Shown here one piece after another: positions 23,782-29,805 of a stretch of 64,000 bases of DNA; the first letter of the stretch is position 1, and each line of letters begins with the position of its first letter. The notes under the pieces are model-generated. The model was given only the letters and a program-made list of their open reading frames with translations, made no database searches and was not told the origin of the DNA. The translations under genes and the position numbers were made by a program. The stretch lies in the NCBI GenBank assembly GCA_034435435.1, contig DAOTXN010000052.1:1-64000 (forward strand), given 5' to 3'. Source of the DNA: DAOTXN01 sp034435435. Its GTDB lineage: Bacteria; Chloroflexota; Anaerolineae; S140-20.

Positions 23782-24189
23782 GTGATCGACAAACTGCGCG
23801 AGTCGCCGGGCCGGCAAGTTCTGTTGGTAATTGCCCTCATTACTCTGATGCCCCTCGCCATAGACATCAACGAACGGTTGAGCACAATGCGGCGTATGCG
23901 CAAGGAAGAAGCCCAGGCCAGCCAGTTGTTGGCCACAGCCCAAGCCGAACAGAAAACACTCCAAGCCCAACTGGATTATGTGAGCAGTGACGCCTATTTG
24001 GAGCAATGGGCGCGAGTAGAGGCGCGCATGGTCCAGTCGGGACAAGTGGGTATCGTGCCTGTGTGGGTTGACTTGACGCCAGTACAAGACGACGTCATTC
24101 AAGCAGAAAGCACTTCTCCCCCCGTTGACGCGCCTGCCTCTATCCCCGAGCAGTGGCGTCGGCTGTTTTTTGACGAACCCAAGCCCTAA
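23782..24189 (+). CDS. Septum formation initiator-like protein (FtsB/DivIC family)
   Basis: A 135-residue single-pass membrane protein. A short basic N-terminus is followed by one hydrophobic segment (QVLLVIALITLMPLAIDI, about residues 12-29) and a coiled coil (MRRMRKEEAQASQLLATAQA, to about residue 70). The FtsB/DivIC-type segment YVSSDAYLEQWARVEARMVQ and GQVGIVPV follow, then a proline-rich tail. This order matches FtsB/DivIC proteins that help assemble the divisome, although the extended tail is unusual. The GTG start at 23782 has GAAAGG about 9 bases upstream. It lies just after the tRNA terminator, so it needs its own promoter, which I do not see clearly. Confidence 0.75.
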   Translation: MIDKLRESPGRQVLLVIALITLMPLAIDINERLSTMRRMRKEEAQASQLLATAQAEQKTLQAQLDYVSSDAYLEQWARVEARMVQSGQVGIVPVWVDLTPVQDDVIQAESTSPPVDAPASIPEQWRRLFFDEPKP

Positions 24190-24476
24190 TCTGCTGCGTA
24201 GCGCCAGCCTCCTTCGTCGCGGACACCGACGACCAGCACAGGATCAAGGCCGGGGATGAGCGCCATCGCGGTAAATGACGGATAATCCAGTTCTCCCGGC
24301 TTATCTAACAGCCGCCACCCGACACCACCATCGTAGCTCACCAGTACGCCCACACGTTCAGCCAGCAAATACACGGTGTCCGGTTGTATGGCATCCAGGA
24401 CAATCTGCACGATTTGGGCGCGCTCGGGCAGGCCCGTGGATAGGCGATTCCAGGTGACTGCGCCGTCGGCGCTAAT
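24186..24476 (-). pseudogene. Truncated beta-propeller (BNR/YCF48-like) repeat fragment
   Basis: The frame encodes about 95 residues with two or three propeller-like repeats: ISADGAVTWNRLSTGLPERA, DTVYLLAERVGVLVSYDGGV and GWRLLDKPGELDY. This resembles exosialidase/YCF48-type repeats (S-x-D-x-G-x-x-W). The frame is closed upstream by TAA at 24480-24482 and has no ATG or GTG start; an ATT at 24474-24476 with GGGAGG nearby is the only conceivable start. The normal family is several hundred residues, so this is most likely a C-terminal remnant. Its stop overlaps the convergent FtsB-like gene by 4 bases. Confidence 0.55.
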
Positions 24477-24507
24477 GATTTACCTCCCTGGGCCGGACAT
24501 GACGGAA

Positions 24508-25377
24508 TCAAATCGAGTCGAAATGAGAAGCATGGCTTGCATTAAATAGGCGCTGTCGCACCGCCTGTCCGGCCCACGTGAGACCGAAAAAGACGGTGCA
24601 GGTAAGGACAATGGCCGACCCAGAAGCGATGCTAAAGTAAAAAGACAGATACAGCCCGACGACGCCCGAGCCGGCAGCAATGAGCGCCCCCAACAACATC
24701 ATCACCCACAGGCGGCGTGTGAGCAGATAGGCCGTCGCCGCAGGCGTCACCAGCATGGCCACCATGAGCGCCACGCCTACGGTCTGTAGCGAGACCACAA
24801 TGGCGACGGCGATCAAGATGATCAGGAGATTTTCAAGCCAGCGCGAGGGGAGGCGCAGTGTGGCAGCCAGGATGGGGTCGAAAGAAAGGACCATAAACTC
24901 TTTGTAGAATGCGATCACGGTCAAGATGATCAACCCGCCTACAACGCCTGTGCGCCACAGATCGGCGTCGCGCACCCCCAGCACATCGCCGAAAAGAAAA
25001 TGCGTCAGGTCGGCGGTGTAACTGCGCACGGTAGAGATCAGCGCCACTCCTAATGCGAACATCCCGGCAAAGATAATCCCGATGGCCGTGTCTTCTCTAA
25101 TGCGGGTGGTGCGACTGATCGCGCCGATGCCTAGCGAGCTGATCACAGCCGTCACCAGCGCCCACCAGAAAAGCGGTCCGCGCGCCCCGCCGCCCGCCAA
25201 ATAGCCCACGGCGACGCCCGGTAAAATCGCGTGGGCCAGCGCGTCACCGAAAAAGGCCATGCCGCGCAGCACCACATACGCGCCCATCGTGGCGCACACC
25301 GCCCCAACCATCACAGTCGCAAGCAACCCACGCACCATGAAAGGATGCTGCCATGGCTCCAACAACTGATCAAGCAT
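24508..25377 (-). CDS. znuB: Zinc/manganese ABC transporter permease (ZnuB-like)
   Basis: A 289-residue inner-membrane protein of the metal ABC-3 permease family. Early it has TVMVGAVCATMGAYVVLRGM, AFFGDALAHAILPGVAVGYL and the ATPase-contact region REDTAIGIIFAGMFALGVAL, plus about eight hydrophobic segments. The start at 25377 has GGAGA 8 bases upstream and overlaps the ATPase gene by 8 bases, indicating coupling. With the ATPase and binding protein upstream it makes a complete importer. Zinc versus manganese cannot be fixed from the permease; the His-rich loop of the binding protein favours zinc. Confidence 0.9.
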   Translation of the reverse strand: MLDQLLEPWQHPFMVRGLLATVMVGAVCATMGAYVVLRGMAFFGDALAHAILPGVAVGYLAGGGARGPLFWWALVTAVISSLGIGAISRTTRIREDTAIGIIFAGMFALGVALISTVRSYTADLTHFLFGDVLGVRDADLWRTGVVGGLIILTVIAFYKEFMVLSFDPILAATLRLPSRWLENLLIILIAVAIVVSLQTVGVALMVAMLVTPAATAYLLTRRLWVMMLLGALIAAGSGVVGLYLSFYFSIASGSAIVLTCTVFFGLTWAGQAVRQRLFNASHASHFDSI

Positions 25378-26218
25378 GGGGCGTGTCTCCTTCGTCACAG
25401 CAGGTATCTCCCACGGCCAGCAGGCCCTCCCCGCTGGGTAACAGGTGTAAATGTCCCCCATACGCCTCGGCCAGCCGGCGCGAATCGAAAACCTGAGCGG
25501 GCGGGCCAAACCCCAGTAGACGCCGGTTCAGCAACATGACCCGCTCGAAGCGTTCGGCGGCCAGCTTGAGGTCGTGCATGGCCACCATGACCGTGACCCG
25601 GCGCTGGCGTAGCTCATCCATAATGGCAAAAATGTCCTCTTGAGAGGCGATGTCCAGGCCGGTCAAGGGTTCGTCCATCAGCATCAACTCGGCCTCCTGT
25701 GCCAGGGCGCGGGCGATGAACATACGCTGCTGCTGCCCGCCGGAAAGTTGGCCGATCTGCCGTTTCGCCAGGTCGGCCAGGTTCACAACTTGCAGCGCCT
25801 GGTGGACGATCTCCCAGTCGCGGGCGGAGGGGTGACGAAACAACCCCATCTTGCCGACTCGTCCCATCATCACCACGTCGGCCACGTTGACCGGAAAGCT
25901 CCAATCCACCTGGCTGCGCTGGGGGACGTAAGCGATGCAGATGTGGCCGCCCGGCTCGTGACCGTAGACGTGCACGCGGCCGGCGCTGGGCGGCAACACG
26001 CCGGCTATCACTTTGAACAGCGTGCTTTTGCCGGCCCCGTTCGGCCCAACGACAGCCACGCGCTCGCCGGTTTTTAGCTCAAAGGAAACCCGGTCCAGAG
26101 CCGGGCCGCTTTCATAGTGCACACTCAGGCCGTCAGTCCCTAGAATAGGCGCGTCAGTCTGGTGCGGCGGTCGCTGGCGACGAACGAGATAACTCGTGCG
26201 GCGAAATTCGCTAAACAT
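25370..26218 (-). CDS. znuC: Zinc/manganese ABC transporter ATP-binding protein (ZnuC-like)
   Basis: A 282-residue ABC ATPase with all motifs: Walker A GPNGAGKST, Q-loop YVPQRSQVDWSFP, signature LSGGQQQRM, Walker B LMLMDEPLTGLD and the switch MHD (VAMHDLKLA). RSQVDWSFPVNVADVVMMGR is typical of metal importers of the ZnuC/MntB group. The start at 26218 has AGAGGT 5 bases upstream. It couples to the permease gene (8-base overlap) and follows the binding-protein gene after 90 bases that contain a strong hairpin. Confidence 0.92.
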   Translation of the reverse strand: MFSEFRRTSYLVRRQRPPHQTDAPILGTDGLSVHYESGPALDRVSFELKTGERVAVVGPNGAGKSTLFKVIAGVLPPSAGRVHVYGHEPGGHICIAYVPQRSQVDWSFPVNVADVVMMGRVGKMGLFRHPSARDWEIVHQALQVVNLADLAKRQIGQLSGGQQQRMFIARALAQEAELMLMDEPLTGLDIASQEDIFAIMDELRQRRVTVMVAMHDLKLAAERFERVMLLNRRLLGFGPPAQVFDSRRLAEAYGGHLHLLPSGEGLLAVGDTCCDEGDTPHA

Positions 26219-26239
26219 ACTTACCTCTATAACCACCCA

Positions 26240-26271
26240 CCAATCGGCAGGTATGAAAATCTGCCGATTGG
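26240..26271 (-). other. Intercistronic hairpin between znuA-like and znuC-like genes
   Basis: CCAATCGGCAG (26240-26250) and CTGCCGATTGG (26261-26271) form a perfect 11-bp stem with a 10-base loop. No T-tract follows on the minus strand, so it is more likely an mRNA-stability or processing element giving more binding protein than transporter than a terminator. Confidence 0.6.
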
Positions 26272-26308
26272 CGTCAGTATACTCGATCTTCAGGAGCTTT
26301 CAAGCCGG

Positions 26309-27310
26309 TCACTTGAGGGCTTGAACAATGGCGTTGACGTTATAGCGCATATAATCAAGGTATGTACCAGCCTGACCACCTTTTTCTGTGAGAGAGCCAG
26401 TGTATAGTGTGACCAACTGCGCGCCGGTATCTTCGGCCACACGCTGGGCCAGATTGGGATTCACCGTATCGCCCACAAAGATCGCCTTGACGCCCAAATC
26501 CTTGATGGCGTCTTCCAGATCAGCCAACTCTTTAGCCGATGGCTCGGCCATCGTGCTGTAGCCAGGTACAATTGCACCCACCAGCGCAAAGCCATAGGTG
26601 TGCGCCAAGTAACCAAAAAGTTGATGGTCGGTGACGATTTTGCGATCTGCCTCAGGAATCTGAGTCACTTGCTGGCGCACCCAGGTATCCAACTCTATGA
26701 GCTTTTCTTCATACGCTTCGGCGTTGGTCGCGTAATACTCGGCGTTGGCCGGATCGAGCGCACTCAACGTATGTTCAATATTGTGCACCCATATCACCAC
26801 GTTGTGAGGGTCCGTCCAGGTATGCGGGTCGCCGCCCGTGTGTTCGTGCTTATTCTCGTGCTCTTCCCCGAACTCGAGCAACGCAATCCCATGCGACACC
26901 TCGATAGTTTTGTTGTGCGCGCCCGCGCTCTCCAGTAGCGGTTCCAGGAACTCTTCCAATCCAGCGCCGTTGGCGAACACCACGTGCGCCCGAGACACTG
27001 CCGCGATGTCCTGGGGCGTGGGACTAAAAGTGTGTGGGTCAGTTCCCAACGGTATCAACTGGGTCAATGCGATCCGGTCGCCGCCGACGTTCGACACCAC
27101 GTCGGCGACGATCGTGGTGCTGGCGACCACAGCGAGCTTTTCCCCCGCCCCAAAAGCTACCGGTGAGAGCTTGGGCATCTCGTGATTTTGCTCACCCACG
27201 ACCGGCTGAGGCGTCGCCGTCGCTGACGACGAGTTGCAAGATGTCACGGCGAACAGCGACACCACCAGAATCATCGCAGCAATAAGCAAGGCGCAAATCC
27301 GTTTTTTCAT
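26309..27310 (-). CDS. znuA: Zinc/manganese ABC transporter substrate-binding lipoprotein (ZnuA-like)
   Basis: A 333-residue cluster A-I metal-binding lipoprotein. The signal peptide ends in the lipobox AVTSCNSSS (Cys near residue 25). The mature part has TTIVADVVSNVGGDRIALTQ, the metal-ligand region GTDPHTFSPTPQD and an acidic His-rich loop EEHENKHEHTGGDPHTWTDP. Further on come IVTDHQLFGYLAHTYG and FVGDTVNPNLAQRVAEDTGA, which carry the remaining ligands. The His-rich loop is characteristic of zinc-specific members. The start at 27310 has AGAGGGG 9 bases upstream. It heads the operon, behind a near-consensus promoter with an overlapping Fur-type operator. Confidence 0.92.
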   Translation of the reverse strand: MKKRICALLIAAMILVVSLFAVTSCNSSSATATPQPVVGEQNHEMPKLSPVAFGAGEKLAVVASTTIVADVVSNVGGDRIALTQLIPLGTDPHTFSPTPQDIAAVSRAHVVFANGAGLEEFLEPLLESAGAHNKTIEVSHGIALLEFGEEHENKHEHTGGDPHTWTDPHNVVIWVHNIEHTLSALDPANAEYYATNAEAYEEKLIELDTWVRQQVTQIPEADRKIVTDHQLFGYLAHTYGFALVGAIVPGYSTMAEPSAKELADLEDAIKDLGVKAIFVGDTVNPNLAQRVAEDTGAQLVTLYTGSLTEKGGQAGTYLDYMRYNVNAIVQALK

Positions 27311-27348
27311 TTCGCGTGTCCCCTCTTGATAAAACACCCGTCTCTTTT

Positions 27349-27369
27349 AATTGATACAATGTCTCAATT
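27349..27369. promoter_or_regulatory. Fur/Zur-type operator overlapping the znuA promoter
   Basis: A 21-base imperfect palindrome centred on 27359: AATTGATACA and TGTCTCAATT match at 9 of 10 positions around a central A. It overlaps the -10 box and covers the start of transcription, so a bound Fur-family dimer would block RNA polymerase. The Fur-family gene immediately upstream is the obvious candidate repressor. Confidence 0.7.
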
Positions 27370-27394
27370 ATAGACTTTTCTCTGCACCTGTCAA
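27367..27394 (-). promoter_or_regulatory. Sigma70-type promoter of the zinc uptake operon
   Basis: On the minus strand there is a perfect TTGACA (27389-27394), a 16-base spacer and a perfect TATAAT (27367-27372), just upstream of the znuA-like gene. Such a strong promoter makes sense under tight repression by the overlapping operator. Confidence 0.8.
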
Positions 27395-27406
27395 GGCCGG
27401 AGCAGC

Positions 27407-27432
27407 AAAAAAGCCCACAACCTCCGTGGGCT
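27407..27432 (-). terminator. Intrinsic terminator after the Fur-family gene
   Basis: AGCCCAC (27412-27418) and GTGGGCT (27426-27432) form a 7-bp stem. On the minus strand it is followed by six T residues. It separates the regulator gene from the zinc operon promoter. Confidence 0.8.
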
Positions 27433-27455
27433 GGAAATAACGAGGTTCGGCGCGA

Positions 27456-27887
27456 TTATGCAAGACAATCCGGGCAGCGCCCGTACAACTCGACCAAGTG
27501 GCCCTCGAACTCAAAGCCCAGCGTCTCGGCCAGGCGACTTTCTAATTCAAGCACGACACACTCATCAAACTCGATTGTTTTGTGGCATTTGACACAAACC
27601 ACATGGTGGTGATGTTTGTCGGGTGTGAGCATATACGTTGCAATAGAACCGCCCAGAGTGGTACTTTGTACCAAGCCGAGGCGCGAAAGCAGTTCCAACG
27701 CACGGTAGACTGACGCTCGGCCGACGTGCGGCGTCTGCCGCCGCACCGCCTCGACCAAATCCGAGGCCGTGATATGCATCGGTTCGGCAGCCAAAGTCTC
27801 AACAACGACGCGCCGAGCCTGGGTGATCTTGAAACCCAAACGTCTCAGATCGTCGAGCAAGCAACTCACATCATCGTCCGAATACAC
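27456..27887 (-). CDS. zur: Fur-family metal-responsive repressor (Zur-like)
   Basis: A 143-residue Fur-family protein. The N-terminal winged helix is LGFKITQARRVVVETLAAEP, then VGRASVYRALELLSRLGLVQ. The central KHHHHVVCVKCHKTIEFDEC contains the His-rich metal site and the first CxxC, and the C-terminus CPDC is the second CxxC, together forming a structural zinc site. The start is set at GTG 27887 with GGGGGAG just upstream. The frame extends to 27944, but that stretch contains the terminator of the preceding gene. Position next to a zinc-type operon with a Fur-like box supports Zur over Fur or PerR. Confidence 0.85.
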   Translation of the reverse strand: MYSDDDVSCLLDDLRRLGFKITQARRVVVETLAAEPMHITASDLVEAVRRQTPHVGRASVYRALELLSRLGLVQSTTLGGSIATYMLTPDKHHHHVVCVKCHKTIEFDECVVLELESRLAETLGFEFEGHLVELYGRCPDCLA

Positions 27888-27898
27888 CCAGCTCCCCC

Positions 27899-27933
27899 AA
27901 TAAACAAGCCCGGCAATGCCAAGCATCCCGGGC
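27899..27933 (-). terminator. Probable terminator after the V4R gene
   Basis: GCCCGG (27908-27913) pairs with CCGGGC (27928-27933), with an inner ATGC/GCAT helix, and is followed on the minus strand by TTGTTTATT. It lies 21 bases after the stop at 27954 and before the chosen start of the Fur-family gene. Confidence 0.55.
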
Positions 27934-27953
27934 CGAAAACACAATAATACAGA

Positions 27954-28574
27954 TTAGTCCAGAGGAGTTTTGTCGATTTGGATGACACAGTTTTCGCCGC
28001 CCATCCCCTTGCACTCGATCTCAGCCAGCTTGAAGCGTTTACCACTACTAACCCAGGCCAAAGCGCCCTGCAGCACGCCGATGGCCAAGTGACATATCGG
28101 CTGGTCCGACTGACGGTTCCAACACATAGGGCAGCGCTCGATGACCCAATACCAGTGCTCTTGGTCTTCCTTGACCGACACGACTTGATCGCTCACTTCG
28201 TTGAACCAGCGGGCGAAAAAACCCAGGCCGATCTTGATCTTCATTTCTAGCGAGCCGATCTTCATAGCGGCCTGGGCCGTTTTGGCTAACTGTCCAAAAT
28301 GGCCTACGCCATCCTGAAAAGTCTGCTCGCCGGCGCGGGTGGCAAATACTCTGGCGCCCCTAGGGCCATACATATCCCATATCGCTTGTTGAAGCTGACC
28401 TACTTCCTCGAACGAGAACGCCTTTTCCATATCATCAAGCGGATAATTCCCGATGAAATGGGGAATCTTGGCCATATTGAGCAGCGCGGCCATACCTTTG
28501 TCCCCGACAATTTCCTCCGCCGAAGTCAACACCAGTCGTCCCCATCGGTTGGGATAGTAGAATTTTTCGCTCAT
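27954..28574 (-). CDS. V4R (4-vinyl-reductase-type) domain protein
   Basis: A 206-residue soluble protein whose C-terminal half is a V4R small-molecule-binding domain. The cysteine-bearing segment is ERCPMCWNRQSDQPICHLAI, then GALAWVSSGKRFKLAEIECK and GMGGENCVIQI. The N-terminal half (residues 1-100) is helical (AALLNMAKIPHFIGNYPLDD, VGQLQQAIWDMYGPRGARVF) and resembles the heme/ligand-sensor-like helical region found before V4R domains. Four Cys residues are spaced as in V4R members that may bind a metal or thiol ligand. The start at 28574 has GGAGA upstream. It is divergent from the sensory array and shares a 344-base intergenic region with it, so it may be a soluble sensor of the same system. 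Confidence 0.72.
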   Translation of the reverse strand: MSEKFYYPNRWGRLVLTSAEEIVGDKGMAALLNMAKIPHFIGNYPLDDMEKAFSFEEVGQLQQAIWDMYGPRGARVFATRAGEQTFQDGVGHFGQLAKTAQAAMKIGSLEMKIKIGLGFFARWFNEVSDQVVSVKEDQEHWYWVIERCPMCWNRQSDQPICHLAIGVLQGALAWVSSGKRFKLAEIECKGMGGENCVIQIDKTPLD

Positions 28575-28670
28575 ACGCTCTCCAGTCTTGCCAGTCCAAC
28601 GTGATCTTGAGCCGCCCTGGTGTCACAAGATGCCGCACGGGCGCCCCCCTGCAAGTTAGAAACCATCGCA

Positions 28671-28699
28671 AGTATATGCTGTGTCGGGTGTATTGTCAA
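28671..28699 (-). promoter_or_regulatory. Sigma70-type promoter of the V4R gene
   Basis: On the minus strand there is a perfect TTGACA (28694-28699), a 17-base spacer and TATACT (28671-28676), giving a leader of about 90 bases. Confidence 0.75.
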
Positions 28700-28849
28700 G
28701 TCAAACAAAAAACAGGCATGGCCGTCGCTCATAACGAAATCGTAACATAACCGTTATTCAGCGTCACCTAAAACGTGCTAAGATAAAAACGACCTGTTGT
28801 GGCTCACACAAGCGGTTATGGCATGGTCGTAGCGCAGTACTAAAGTACC

Positions 28850-28878
28850 TTGTCTACCACCTAAAAACGCGCTACAAT
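28850..28878 (+). promoter_or_regulatory. Sigma70-type promoter of the sensory array
   Basis: TTGTCT (28850-28855), a 17-base spacer and TACAAT (28873-28878) lie 40 bases before the first response-regulator gene. I see no comparably strong promoter further down, so this may drive the whole array. Confidence 0.65.
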
Positions 28879-28918
28879 AGAAAGCGGTCAGGTAAATACA
28901 TCTCACGAGGAAGGCCAA

Positions 28919-29296
28919 ATGCCTGCTGCCAAAATTCTTTATATCGAAGATGACCTGCAAAACCGTGTCCTGGTGCGCCGTATCCTAGAAGCCTCCGACT
29001 TTGCTGTGATCGAGGCGGAGAACGGCATCGTTGGTCTACGATTGGCTCAAGAGGTTACTCCCGATCTCATCCTGATGGACATCAATCTGCCAGAAATGGA
29101 CGGTTACGAAGTCACGTCTCGCTTAAAGGCCATAGAGTCACTGACGCACGTCCCCATCATCGCGATGACCGCCAACGTGATGAAAGGAGATCGTGAAAAA
29201 ACTCTGGCCGCCGGCTGTGATGGTTATATTCAGAAGCCTATAGACGTTGACTCGTTACCCGAGCAGATCAATCACTTTTTGGCCTCAAAAAGCTGA
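28919..29296 (+). CDS. Single-domain response regulator (CheY-like), first
   Basis: A 125-residue stand-alone receiver. The acidic pair is ILYIEDDLQNR (Asp 11-12), the phosphoacceptor is Asp54 in DLILMDINLPEMDG, the switch Thr is in IIAMTAN and the conserved Lys is in GYIQKPID. There is no output domain, so it must act by protein contact or as a phosphate relay or sink. GAGGAAGG lies just upstream of ATG 28919. It is the first gene of the plus-strand sensory array, 40 bases after the promoter, and closely resembles receivers attached to hybrid kinases. Confidence 0.93.
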   Translation: MPAAKILYIEDDLQNRVLVRRILEASDFAVIEAENGIVGLRLAQEVTPDLILMDINLPEMDGYEVTSRLKAIESLTHVPIIAMTANVMKGDREKTLAAGCDGYIQKPIDVDSLPEQINHFLASKS

Positions 29297-29369
29297 CTTG
29301 GGTGCGGCATCTACATCGACGATCATGACGAACCACATCCAGTAAAACACAGCGGAGAAAGGCAGATCT

Positions 29370-29780
29370 ATGAACGTCGAGCCACAATCGGCTTGTATCC
29401 TGGTAGTGGAGGACAACCTCAACAACTTTTTGCTGATTACCCGGCTGCTGGCATATTTGGGAGTGAGGCAGTGTGAATGGAAAGCGTCCGGGTGGCAAGT
29501 GTTGGAATTTGCATACTCGCTCCCCAAAATCGATTTGATCTTGATGGACATCCACCTGCCTGAGGAGGATGGCTACCAGGCTCTGGCCAGACTGCGCGCT
29601 CACGACAGGTTCAAAGGGACCAAAATCGTCGCTGTCACCGCCGAAGCAACCGAGAGCAATCTCCAGAGAGCACGCACAGCGGGCTTTGATGGGTTTATTG
29701 GTAAACCCCTCGATCCAGATCGGTTTCCTGACCAAATTAAGCAGATTCTTCAAGGCGGGGAGGTCTGGGAGCTTGGGTAG
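29370..29780 (+). CDS. Single-domain response regulator (CheY-like), second
   Basis: A 136-residue receiver: ILVVEDNLNNFLLITRLL (acidic residues 14-15), phosphoacceptor Asp60 in DLILMDIHLPEEDGYQAL, KIVAVTAEA for the switch residue and GFIGKPLDPDRF for the conserved Lys. Compared with the first regulator it has a seven-residue N-terminal extension and a divergent alpha1-beta2 stretch (GVRQCEWKASGWQ). GGAGAAAGG precedes the ATG. No output domain is attached. Two lone receivers at the head of the array give the terminal kinase possible phosphotransfer partners. Confidence 0.92.
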   Translation: MNVEPQSACILVVEDNLNNFLLITRLLAYLGVRQCEWKASGWQVLEFAYSLPKIDLILMDIHLPEEDGYQALARLRAHDRFKGTKIVAVTAEATESNLQRARTAGFDGFIGKPLDPDRFPDQIKQILQGGEVWELG

Positions 29781-29805
29781 CCGTTGGACGCGAGCGACCA
29801 ACGCA

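Larger units (their letters stand above)
28575..28918. other. Divergent intergenic region between V4R gene and sensory array
   Basis: This 344-base gap codes for nothing convincing. It holds two good promoters pointing apart (28671-28699 leftwards, 28850-28878 rightwards). The 150 bases between them are AT-rich and have room for regulator sites, but I see no clear strong palindrome. Confidence 0.6.

Noticed and set aside
26240..26271. Terminator between the znuA-like and znuC-like genes
   Set aside because: The stem is strong, but no T-tract follows on the minus strand and the operon continues with overlapping genes.
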